Positions 1-6,625 of a stretch of 8,648 nt of DNA are shown piece after piece. Every line of letters starts with the position of its first letter. Position 1 is the stretch's first letter. Below the pieces are notes generated by a model. It made no database searches. It was not told where the DNA came from and was given only the letters and a program-made list of their open reading frames with translations. Made by a program: the position numbers and the translations under genes. Origin of the DNA: JBCBKZ01 sp039026975 (GTDB lineage: Bacteria; Bacteroidota; Bacteroidia; J057); the NCBI GenBank assembly GCA_039026975.1, contig JBCCLI010000280.1, forward strand, positions 1 to 8,648. The letters are read 5' to 3'.

Positions 1-132
1 GAGTTCAAATGGAATCCTCGTAAAAAAGCCAAAGTCCCCATAGCCTGGCAAAAAGCTTATCCTGCTAGTAGCTTTAAAGTCATTCAACAGGAGAACTATT
101 GGGAATGGATTGGGGAAGAAGATCAGCCCTGA
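1..132 (+). CDS. 3' end of an unrecognised gene (partial)
   Basis: Reading from base 1 in frame 1 gives 43 codons ending at a TGA at 130-132; the 5' part lies outside the window. The tail is rich in Trp and Lys at first (it contains KWNPRKKAKVPIAWQKAYP) and ends acidic (YWEWIGEEDQP). I do not recognise the family and assign no function. It is convergent with the minus-strand antitoxin-like gene, with 48 bases between the two stop codons. Its base composition resembles the right-hand genes of the window more than the AT-rich block that follows, so it is probably the resident chromosomal neighbour of that block. Confidence 0.6.
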   Translation, partial: EFKWNPRKKAKVPIAWQKAYPASSFKVIQQENYWEWIGEEDQP

Positions 133-180
133 GCTGCATTGCCAGAGCTATTTGCCTTTTTTCGGTAGATACAACTGACC

Positions 181-408
181 TCAGACAGGGGTATGCCTGC
201 TATCACGTACCATTCGAACAATTTCATCAGCACTATCTTCTGACTGCCAAGCACCAAATAGCTTTCTCCAAGAATCATTAGAGAGCTGCTTATCCTCTCT
301 GTTGAGAGAATCAGAAATACGATCGATGAGGTCCAGTTTAATGGAAAGACTTAGGTGCTTAACTAAGCTAAAGAAATGATTAGCAATATGATTTTCTCTT
401 TGCCTCAT
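181..408 (-). CDS. Small antitoxin-like protein (VapB/DUF2281-like type), no adjacent toxin
   Basis: A 75-residue soluble protein. The middle (about residues 18-35) has the helix pattern LSLSIKLDLIDRISDSL, and the C-terminal part carries KLFGAWQSEDSADEIVRMVR. From memory, the combination of 'L..L....K..LI..I..SL' and 'LFGAW....SADE.V..IR.SR' is typical of small Bacteroidota antitoxins paired with PIN-domain (VapC) toxins; the acidic C-terminal segment normally binds the toxin. Here the protein stops soon after the SR pair (SRHTPV), where relatives in my recollection run several residues further. The 180 bases downstream hold only 48 non-coding bases and the convergent neighbour, so there is no PIN gene. 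It starts 70 bases after the stop of the EAD/SGNH gene on the same strand and could share its transcript. No clear Shine-Dalgarno is seen. It may be an orphan, a decayed remnant of a toxin-antitoxin pair, or an unrelated small protein. Confidence 0.55.
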   Translation of the reverse strand: MRQRENHIANHFFSLVKHLSLSIKLDLIDRISDSLNREDKQLSNDSWRKLFGAWQSEDSADEIVRMVRDSRHTPV

Positions 409-478
409 GAGACTAACACACGAAATTCTCTACAAAAGGGTGTGAGTATATTAAATACCTCTGAAAATGGGTAAAGGA

Positions 479-1681
479 TTACATTTGATCGTGAGAATTT
501 GCTTTGTTACTGAGAATCTCTTCAATTTTATTCCGAAACTTTGTCGAAATCCTTAGAAATCCATCATTATTTGGATGAAATTCATTTATCCATTCTTCCC
601 TACTTTTTAGTGTGTTACGTAGATCTAAATAGTGAACATAAGAGTACCTATCAGCTAATGATGATAATCTATCATTGAATAGATCAATAAGCTCTTTAAT
701 AACCAGTGGTGGATTAGGGTACCCTCTTTTCTTAATAGCGTAATATAAGCTTCCTCCAAAGTTCAAAATACTTTTATCATACTTCCTAGGATAGTCATAG
801 CCATGCAAAATTATATCCGCTCCCATACCTTCTAAATCGCGGAGGGCTTGCTCGTAATAAAATAATACTATTTCATTAAGAACTGTATCTAAATAATCAG
901 TAAAAAATGGTCCATCCTCGTACTTAGGATAAAGGATTTTATTCCTGAATTTGGCAGATATCTCGTTTCCCCCTGCACTAAGTATAATAATAGCTGGCTT
1001 CTCTACTTCTGCAAAAGCGAAGAGGTCTCCATCTCGAAGGATTTTCTGCGCCTCATCACTTGATTCAGCAAGACTAAATACGTTGTAGTAGTTTGATAAG
1101 TAATCCGTCACATCTTTCACAAAGGGATAACAAAACCACGAATCCCCCTCACTAAGCACTGTTTTCTTATCAGGATTTTCAGATTTTCGTTTATAATAAT
1201 TTCTCCTCCTGACAATTAGAGCGTAGTTATTTGTAAATAGAACTATAATTTCCTGATAGAGATAAATGAATAAAGAAACTCCTAAAATGATAGGTGAGAG
1301 AGTTATATAAATCTGTTGATCTGAAAAAGCACAAAGTACAGAAATAGAAATAAGTAGAAGGCCAAAGGATATCACAATTGCTATATTTCTAGTATACTTA
1401 TTTTTTTTATAAACCACATTTCTACCAGAATTAATGGCTGGCCCAATAGGATCTTCCTCTATGGCATTTATAACATCCAGTACCCCTGCATTTATCTTAT
1501 TCTGTTGGATTTCTATTTCTTGATATGTTATTGTCCCTTCTCTTTTTTCTTTCCTAAGAGAGATTTGACGACTTTCAAGATTGATAAGGGATTCATACTC
1601 AAGGCTTTTATCATCTACTTTTTTCTTAAGCCCTCGAATTACTTTCAAAGGTGATTTGATCAATTCCTCTCTATAATTCAT
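479..1681 (-). CDS. EAD11-like / two-TM / SGNH hydrolase protein, putative membrane-tethered conflict effector
   Basis: A 400-residue protein in three parts. Residues about 3-77 are helical and contain LESRQISLRKEKREGTITY followed by a Q.NKI.AGVLDVINAIEE segment. This matches my recollection of Effector-Associated Domain 11, an adaptor that recruits effectors through homotypic contacts in bacterial conflict systems. Residues about 99-118 and 123-149 are hydrophobic and should form a transmembrane hairpin, with both ends probably cytoplasmic given the basic stretch after it (VRRRNYYKRK). Residues about 172-392 form an SGNH/GDSL hydrolase: block I SEGDSWF with nucleophile Ser181, block III SAGGNE with oxyanion-hole Asn239, and block V NEFHP with His369. 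The usual Asp of DxxH is Asn366. Activity would be ester or lipid hydrolysis at the membrane; the substrate is unknown. The start has an AGAAAG stretch directly upstream, and a 14-bp palindrome lies 44-57 bases before it. The gene is clearly more AT-rich than the phosphatase gene, suggesting transfer. Domain order is well supported; the immune role is inferred. Confidence 0.75.
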   Translation of the reverse strand: MNYREELIKSPLKVIRGLKKKVDDKSLEYESLINLESRQISLRKEKREGTITYQEIEIQQNKINAGVLDVINAIEEDPIGPAINSGRNVVYKKNKYTRNIAIVISFGLLLISISVLCAFSDQQIYITLSPIILGVSLFIYLYQEIIVLFTNNYALIVRRRNYYKRKSENPDKKTVLSEGDSWFCYPFVKDVTDYLSNYYNVFSLAESSDEAQKILRDGDLFAFAEVEKPAIIILSAGGNEISAKFRNKILYPKYEDGPFFTDYLDTVLNEIVLFYYEQALRDLEGMGADIILHGYDYPRKYDKSILNFGGSLYYAIKKRGYPNPPLVIKELIDLFNDRLSSLADRYSYVHYLDLRNTLKSREEWINEFHPNNDGFLRISTKFRNKIEEILSNKANSHDQM

Positions 1682-1724
1682 CTTTCTAAGAAAAAAATTT
1701 GGTTAGCTGGGAAGTCACAATAAG

Positions 1725-1738
1725 TTGGTACATACCAA
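1725..1738. promoter_or_regulatory. Perfect 14-bp palindrome, possible operator
   Basis: TTGGTA-CA-TACCAA is a 6+2+6 perfect inverted repeat in the intergenic region, ending 44 bases upstream of the ATG of the EAD/SGNH gene. Its size and position suit a dimeric repressor site overlapping that gene's promoter or leader. I see no convincing Bacteroidota promoter (TTG and TAnnTTTG boxes) placed around it, and no regulator gene adjacent, so the operator role is a guess. Confidence 0.3.
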
Positions 1739-1844
1739 TACAAACTTCTCCATAATACATATCGAAAAACTACTTCAATTCTTAATTATTAAAATATTTC
1801 ACAAGTTAGACTTCTATTCGAGTCAATAATTTCCCTATTCCCCT

Positions 1845-4382
1845 CTAAAACTCCACCTTCACCTTCGCCTCAGATCCAGGCTCTAAATCATACAAAGTTC
1901 TCATTTGGTCTGTACCGAGCTCTCCAACAGACACATTATAGTAGCCTTCTGAGAATACCCAGGGGCGGAATTCTGTGCCTTTGATGCGGAGGGTGTAGAG
2001 GATGTCTCCCGTATCTGCATTGGAGACCTGAATGATGGGGTCTTGCATGCCTTCTACTGAGAGGGTGGGCAGGTATTGCACATTCTCTGGCGTGAAGTTA
2101 TCCAGCTGATTGATGGTGATGGGCCAGCCTTCATAGGGAAGGGCGCCTTCAACTGTAGGGTCAGTGTCCCGTTCCCAGTTGGCGAGGGTGATGTCGCGGC
2201 TAGCTCGGTTAAAGCTGACTACCCCATAACCGGTAGCTCGGTCGTAGAGATTGGAAGGTTCTCGACCTGTGAAATAGGGATTGCTGACTGCCAGAACGGT
2301 CATCTTATTTCCGAAGCCATCCTCAAAATCGCCCATATTCCTGGGAGCCCCTTCAGGTCTGTTTCCGCCTTCCACAGGTGGGTACCACCTTCTAGGCCAG
2401 ACATTGGAAACGGAGGGTACGCATAAGGCGTAGCCTGCATCTCCGTAGGCATCTACGCCATACTGTATGGAGCTTCCTAAGTGCTGATCCCCTGCCAGGT
2501 GGAAGGCATACGCTTTCCGAATGGTTTTCACGGCATTGTCACGTCCCGTTTGCGGCCAACCATTAGAGTCCATATCTGCCACAGCTTTGTCACCTTCTGC
2601 ATATTCTCCCTTTTCCAATATGCGTAAGGTGGGTACGATTCGGTCGTGAAACTCTTCCTTAGGTAGAGTAGCTACATTGGCGAAGATGGTTTGGGATAGT
2701 AACACCTTCATCCAGCAGCCCTCAGACCAGTCGGCCGCCCAATCTTCCAGAAAGGTAAGTTGGCGTTCTCCTAAGAGAATGGCACCAGTAGCATCTGCCT
2801 GCGTCTTGGCATCAAAGTTCCGGTTCTGTATCCATCCGTTTCTCACATCAGCTTTAGGAAGAACCCCTCTGGGTGCAGACTTAAACTTGCGGTCTTCCAA
2901 TATGGCAAAACTGATGCCCCCATACCGCATATCTGTGTAGTAGACAGTGATGCCTTGTTTGACGGGCGTAGGATCATAGGGGTCAGGTAAATGGCTGGTT
3001 TGCGTCCGCTGGACCATGTTCACCCATTCAGGTGGCATTTTATAGCCGCCGGTATCCTGCTTATCAGAATGATCTTCAGGTGTGTTATCAGCGGCCTTTC
3101 CGCCTTCTCCCCAAATGTTTCCGTGGTATACATCATGATCATCAGGAATGGCTACAGAAGGGATGTCTCTCATCAAGTCTCTGAAAGTCCAGCCAAAGAG
3201 GTACCACTTTCTTAGGTAGTCCAGGCTAGCCTTATCTACCGGGCCACGCTGAACACCATAGCCTCCTACCCCTTCGTAAATCTGATCTCCGGAGAAAAAC
3301 AGAAGGTCTCCGTCCTGCTTGACTACATTCTCCACCAAATCATTATTAGGGAAGCCCAGGTCATTATTTCCAGTGAAGCCCAGCACCTTAATATTCTCCT
3401 TATCCTTAGGATCTTTTCTAATGGTTCCCTCAAAGTAGGTGGGAGTAGTTCCTGATCCAGTACTTAGTTGATAAGCCAGTCGGTAAGGTTGATCTTCCCC
3501 GTCTTGCCAGTTCTCCATTTTGAAGGTGGCGGTCCTGGACATGGGATCTATGGTAGCAGTAGCTGCTTTTCGCCAAACATTATCTCGCTCCAGTTCCATG
3601 ACTACCTCTTGGGCCTCTTCTTCACCCATGGGCGGCATTTGAGCCGTCAATTTCATACTTCCTTGACTTAGGGTATGCTGAGCAAAGAGTACAGGGCCAT
3701 AGGCTTGTTCTGGCAGATAGGTAAGTTTAGTACCGCTCAGTTTCCAGTCTTTAAAGGCTACTGATGGCTTTTCCTCCATTTGGTTTCCCCGGAAATCACT
3801 CAGCAGAGCTATGCTTCCCTGCATATCTTCTTCTGCTACCTCTTCCTGCTCTAAGCTCATTTCTCCTATGCTTACAGTTAAGCTGTAGGTACCTCCTGTA
3901 GGGATTACCTTAGCCTCCAAGGTATTCCATCCCGCTGCTAAGTTGACCGATTCTTCACTTGTAGTTTCTCCTATGAAAAGCCTACCCATGGAAGTTACCC
4001 CTACCATGAGTCCTTCTCCCCTCACCGCATCATCTCTGTAATCTTTGAATTTTCCTTTAGCTCCTAGTAAAAAGCCCAGTCGGTTATTCTCAGTAGACTC
4101 TTGATTCTCTACCTGAAAGGAAACACTTAGTTCTGCTATCCCTTTCTGTTCTCCCAGCCTGTAGGTGAGTATGTGAAGATTTCTATTCTCCGCACTTACT
4201 AAGCAGTACAATTCTCCTTCCCTTAGCTCCCAGTCCTGCAGTCTATTGGCCCAAAAATCTGGCCCTACCCAAGTACGACTAAGTCCCTCCCAGTCAGATG
4301 TATAAGTGTTAGTGGGGGGTTGTTGACAGGAAGTTAGTAGGAAACTGAGGGTAAGAAAGTAAAAGAAGATACGTCCATTCAT
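1845..4382 (-). CDS. PhoD-like metallophosphatase lipoprotein with N-terminal LamG/ConA-like domain
   Basis: 845 residues from the ATG at 4380-4382. This start is preferred over an in-frame ATG at 4446-4448 because it opens directly into a lipoprotein signal peptide (residues 1-18) with lipobox LTSC and acylated Cys19. Residues about 30-220 look like a concanavalin-A/LamG-type beta-sandwich (paired W..L.G.L, AGWNTLEAKV, FKDWKLSG), possibly sugar-binding. About 240-325 is a second beta-rich segment. About 333-640 is the PhoD-type calcineurin-like phosphoesterase core: FFSGDQIYE (Asp366), IPDDHD (414-417) and AFHLAGDQH (631-634) supply the metal ligands. The last ~100 residues form a beta-rich tail (ILYTLRIKG...YYNVSVGELG). 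Family members hydrolyse phosphomonoesters or phosphodiesters using divalent metals; the actual substrate cannot be read here. It should sit on the cell surface or periplasmic side of a membrane. The thioesterase gene lies 69 bases upstream on the same strand. No clear terminator is seen after its TAG stop. Confidence 0.87.
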   Translation of the reverse strand: MNGRIFFYFLTLSFLLTSCQQPPTNTYTSDWEGLSRTWVGPDFWANRLQDWELREGELYCLVSAENRNLHILTYRLGEQKGIAELSVSFQVENQESTENNRLGFLLGAKGKFKDYRDDAVRGEGLMVGVTSMGRLFIGETTSEESVNLAAGWNTLEAKVIPTGGTYSLTVSIGEMSLEQEEVAEEDMQGSIALLSDFRGNQMEEKPSVAFKDWKLSGTKLTYLPEQAYGPVLFAQHTLSQGSMKLTAQMPPMGEEEAQEVVMELERDNVWRKAATATIDPMSRTATFKMENWQDGEDQPYRLAYQLSTGSGTTPTYFEGTIRKDPKDKENIKVLGFTGNNDLGFPNNDLVENVVKQDGDLLFFSGDQIYEGVGGYGVQRGPVDKASLDYLRKWYLFGWTFRDLMRDIPSVAIPDDHDVYHGNIWGEGGKAADNTPEDHSDKQDTGGYKMPPEWVNMVQRTQTSHLPDPYDPTPVKQGITVYYTDMRYGGISFAILEDRKFKSAPRGVLPKADVRNGWIQNRNFDAKTQADATGAILLGERQLTFLEDWAADWSEGCWMKVLLSQTIFANVATLPKEEFHDRIVPTLRILEKGEYAEGDKAVADMDSNGWPQTGRDNAVKTIRKAYAFHLAGDQHLGSSIQYGVDAYGDAGYALCVPSVSNVWPRRWYPPVEGGNRPEGAPRNMGDFEDGFGNKMTVLAVSNPYFTGREPSNLYDRATGYGVVSFNRASRDITLANWERDTDPTVEGALPYEGWPITINQLDNFTPENVQYLPTLSVEGMQDPIIQVSNADTGDILYTLRIKGTEFRPWVFSEGYYNVSVGELGTDQMRTLYDLEPGSEAKVKVEF

Positions 4383-4451
4383 AGGGCTAAATATTTTAAT
4401 CCTGAGTTTATTATTAACAAAGAGGATGTCCCTAAATACTCCTACCAAGTA

Positions 4452-4940
4452 CTAGCCTGCAAAAGGGTTACCATGCTGGCTCTTGCTAGTATCTACTACC
4501 CTAATAGCAATGACGTCAGCCGTAGCAGTGAGCATGTCTCCACTCCAAGCCTTACAGATTAGGGTGGTCTTTCTTCCTTTGACTTTTGCAATTCTGGCCC
4601 GTAAGGTAATAGGCTGATCATTAGGGGTAGGCTTGAGGTATCTAATGGTAAGGGTTCCTGTAGCATATCTGTAGTCAGGCTGGGTATTTAACGCCCTTCC
4701 CTCAGCTTTATAGGCAGCAGCCATAGCAGTCCCCATGGTATGACAATCTATAATAGAGGCCAGAACTCCACCATTTAGTACATTCTTCCAGCCCTGATAC
4801 TTTTCTTGAGAATACCAGATACAAACGGCTTCCTCTCCTTCCCAATAGCTTTTAATTCTCAATCCATCGGGATGTTCTTTTCCACAACCAAAGCAAATAT
4901 TTCCTGGCATAAAGTCCTGGAAGTATGTTCTCTGTTCCAT
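4452..4940 (-). CDS. PaaI-type hotdog-fold thioesterase
   Basis: 162 residues, the usual size for a single-hotdog acyl-CoA thioesterase of the PaaI/YbgC/THEM4 superfamily. The N-terminus carries CFGCGKEHPDGLRI (Cys17, Cys20), a lead-in seen in a subgroup of these proteins. The central helix motif is VLNGGVLASIIDCHTMGTA, with Asn56-Gly-Gly replacing the common HGG and Asp65 at the usual catalytic acid position. The strand-rich second half ends GRKTTLICKAWSGDMLTATADVIAIRV, a typical hotdog pattern. It has no signal peptide, so it is cytoplasmic, and it probably hydrolyses an acyl-CoA of unknown chain. It lies upstream of the PhoD-like lipoprotein gene and the two are probably co-transcribed; no functional link between them is obvious. 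A terminator-like hairpin reading in the same direction lies about 38 bases before its start. Confidence 0.85.
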   Translation of the reverse strand: MEQRTYFQDFMPGNICFGCGKEHPDGLRIKSYWEGEEAVCIWYSQEKYQGWKNVLNGGVLASIIDCHTMGTAMAAAYKAEGRALNTQPDYRYATGTLTIRYLKPTPNDQPITLRARIAKVKGRKTTLICKAWSGDMLTATADVIAIRVVDTSKSQHGNPFAG

Positions 4941-5277
4941 AAGATAACAGTTAGTGGAAGTATAATGGCAGGATAATAAAAAAGACCCAGTAGTTTTGCT
5001 ACTGGGCCCTGTTTAGTAGTAGTAGTATCTCAATAGTTCAATGAATTTATATAAAGACGTGTGTTAATCTTTTGTTAATGCATATTAATAAAAAAATTGC
5101 AGATTGGACACATTTGAATGAAAAAATTCTCAGAAAAAGACCTTTTACTTACATAAAAAGCAGAAAAAATACTCCTGTTTGAAGGGTAATAATCTTCTTT
5201 CAGGAAGTGAAATCACATTTTTGGCGAATAAAGGCCATCTTCAAACCTAATTCAGAATTGATTCGTTATTAGTGAGT
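4941..5277. other. AT-rich divergent intergenic region
   Basis: About 337 bases between the divergent thioesterase and TlpA-like genes; it must hold promoters for both. Visible elements are the minus-strand terminator-like hairpin (4978-5009), four TAG repeats (5014-5025), an imperfect hairpin at 5173-5205 (TCCTG-TTT-GAAG against CTTC-TTT-CAGGA), and a minus-strand TAGGTTTG at 5242-5249. The last matches the Bacteroidota TAnnTTTG -7 box but lacks a TTG at the right distance. No credible ORF is present. Confidence 0.5.
4978..5009 (-). terminator. Hairpin plus T-tract upstream of the thioesterase gene (terminator or attenuator)
   Basis: CCCAGTAG (4986-4993), a 5-base loop, then CTACTGGG (4999-5006) form a perfect 8-bp stem. 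On the minus strand it is followed by CTTTTTTATTAT, the form of an intrinsic terminator; on the plus strand only CTGTTTAG follows. Its T-tract therefore points toward the thioesterase start. No gene that it would normally terminate is visible to its right on the minus strand, so it may end a short RNA or act as a leader attenuator. Confidence 0.6.
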
Positions 5278-5757
5278 ATGGAAAAACGCTTACTTATACT
5301 ATCTCTGTTGGCTTGCCTGTGGCAGTTAGGCTCAGCACAGTCTGTACAACAAATTGACTTTAAGACCTTTGAGTCTCATCTCACCACAAAATCGGATACC
5401 ACTTACCTCTATAATTTTTGGGCCACATGGTGTAAACCCTGCATCAAGGAGATTCCCTATTTACAGCAAGCCAAGGCTGACCACCAGCAGGAGAAGTTCC
5501 AGGTAGTATACGTCAGCTTAGACTTTCCAGACCAGATGAAGCTAGTAGAATCCTTTGTAGCTAGAAAAGGCCTAGCCCCTGTTTGGCTACTAGATGAGCC
5601 AGATGCTAATTCCTGGATAGATAAAGTAAGTCCTAAGTGGACAGGAGCTATCCCCGCCTCTCTCTTAGTAAACAGAGCTAAAGATCAGTATGAGTTTTAT
5701 GAAGGATCATTTACTCAAGAGAGTCTTAATGCCTGGATAGAGGAGAATGGGGAATAA
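5278..5757 (+). CDS. Exported TlpA-like thioredoxin-fold protein
   Basis: 159 residues from the ATG at 5278; a GTG two codons earlier (5272) would also be in frame, but ATG is the more natural start. Residues 1-20 are a Sec signal peptide (basic MEKR, hydrophobic core, GSA before QS), so the protein acts in the periplasm or is exported. The thioredoxin active site is WATWCKPC with redox cysteines 52 and 55, and the cis-proline is Pro126 in TGAIPAS. This is the TlpA/ResA class, which reduces or transfers disulfides, for example in cytochrome c maturation or in oxidative defence; the partner is not evident. There is no DsbD-like or heme-handling gene in the window. The next gene, 59 bases downstream on the same strand, encodes another exported thioredoxin-fold protein, and they probably work as a pair in one operon. 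Confidence 0.88.
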   Translation: MEKRLLILSLLACLWQLGSAQSVQQIDFKTFESHLTTKSDTTYLYNFWATWCKPCIKEIPYLQQAKADHQQEKFQVVYVSLDFPDQMKLVESFVARKGLAPVWLLDEPDANSWIDKVSPKWTGAIPASLLVNRAKDQYEFYEGSFTQESLNAWIEENGE

Positions 5758-5816
5758 CGAATACGTTCAATTAACCTAAACACAGATTACATTAACTTAT
5801 ACAAACACATATTCAC

Positions 5817-6431
5817 ATGATTAGGACAAAATTAACGCTCTTTTTGCTCATACTGGGATTTTCCTCCTCAGTCTTCGGGCAGGCAGCATATGAAATTGGC
5901 AGCCCTGTTGCTGATTTTTCTCTTAAAAGCACAGAAAATACCATGGTTTCCATGGAGAACTATGAGGATGCTAAGGGAATTATCTTAGCCTTTACCTGTA
6001 ATACTTGCCCTTGGGCTAAATTATATGAGTCCAGACTCATAGAGCTTCACAATGAGTTTGCCCCCAAGGGATATCCCGTCATAGCCATTAATCCTAATGA
6101 TCCTGAGGTAAAACCGGGGGATTCTTTTGAAGCCATGCAAACACGTGCAGCAGACAAGGGATTCCCATTTGCTTACGTAGTAGATCCTAATCAGGAGATC
6201 ACTCGTATGTACGGAGCTACGCGTACCCCTGAATTGGTTATTCTCCAGAGAAATGCAGAAGGTCAGCTAGCAGTAGCTTATAAAGGAGCCATTGATGATA
6301 GTCCCAGGGATGCCTCAGCTGTAAATAAACCTTATGTAGCTACAGCCATTAACGCCCTTCTCAAAGGAGAAAAGGTAGAGGTCACCACTACCAAGGCTAT
6401 AGGCTGCTCCATCAAGTGGAGCCCCAGCTAA
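5817..6431 (+). CDS. Exported thioredoxin-fold/redoxin protein (PRX_like1 type)
   Basis: 204 residues with a Sec signal peptide (about 1-21, ending VFGQ). The mature part begins GSPVADFSL, as in AhpC/TSA-family redoxins. The redox site is FTCNTCPWAK, with Cys61 and Cys64, and the cis-proline is Pro138 in TRTPELVI. Asn and Asp residues in AINPNDPE and the ending KAIGCSIKW (Cys197) are hallmarks I associate with the PRX_like1 subgroup, in which the extra C-terminal Cys is conserved. The protein probably reduces peroxides or protein disulfides outside the cytoplasm; the exact substrate of this subgroup is poorly established. It follows the TlpA-like gene by 59 bases, which hold no evident terminator or strong promoter, and a hairpin terminator begins 26 bases after its TAA stop. 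The TlpA-like protein could be its reductant, an inference from pairing only. Confidence 0.88.
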   Translation: MIRTKLTLFLLILGFSSSVFGQAAYEIGSPVADFSLKSTENTMVSMENYEDAKGIILAFTCNTCPWAKLYESRLIELHNEFAPKGYPVIAINPNDPEVKPGDSFEAMQTRAADKGFPFAYVVDPNQEITRMYGATRTPELVILQRNAEGQLAVAYKGAIDDSPRDASAVNKPYVATAINALLKGEKVEVTTTKAIGCSIKWSPS

Positions 6432-6457
6432 GAGGATTTTTCTTTTCTTCAGAATAT

Positions 6458-6489
6458 AAAATGTCTGCTCCCCACAGGGCGGACATTTT
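6458..6489 (+). terminator. Intrinsic terminator after the redoxin gene
   Basis: AAAATGTCTGCTC pairs with GGGCGGACATTTT around a 6-base loop, giving 13 pairs including two G-T(U) wobbles. The A-run on the left and T-run on the right make it potentially bidirectional. It lies 26 bases past the stop of the plus-strand redoxin gene. Confidence 0.75.
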
Positions 6490-6625
6490 CTATTTATAGA
6501 AATATTGCTGCCTCCATGGAGTCTCAGCTTACCAGCCCGTCAAGGCGTTAACAAATACAACTCTGTAAGGGCAGAACACATTCATATCAAATGGGATTTC
6601 CATTCATATTTTCTATAAAACAAAG

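Noticed and set aside
1..180. PIN-domain toxin gene downstream of the antitoxin-like gene
   Set aside because: The minus strand here has no open frame with PIN features; the space is occupied by the convergent plus-strand gene.
99..281. 60-codon plus-strand open frame
   Set aside because: It overlaps the end of the first gene in another frame and then runs antisense into the antitoxin-like gene; composition and content do not look like a protein.
2076..3671. Several plus-strand open frames inside the phosphatase gene
   Set aside because: They lie opposite a long gene with clear conserved motifs and have no recognisable domains; they are antisense shadows.
4383..4448. In-frame ATG at 4446-4448 extending the PhoD-like protein by 22 residues
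   Set aside because: The extension is basic and lacks signal character, while the ATG at 4380-4382 begins directly with a proper lipoprotein signal peptide and lipobox.
5005..5070. Amino-acid attenuation leader peptide with four Tyr codons (minus strand TAC x4, TAA) before the hairpin
   Set aside because: The frame with the TAC run has no ATG start before an upstream stop codon, and a Tyr-responsive control of a thioesterase makes little sense. The hairpin itself is kept.
5242..5249. Minus-strand TAGGTTTG as a promoter -7 box
   Set aside because: It matches TAnnTTTG, but no TTG -33 element occurs at the right distance; too weak to list as a promoter.
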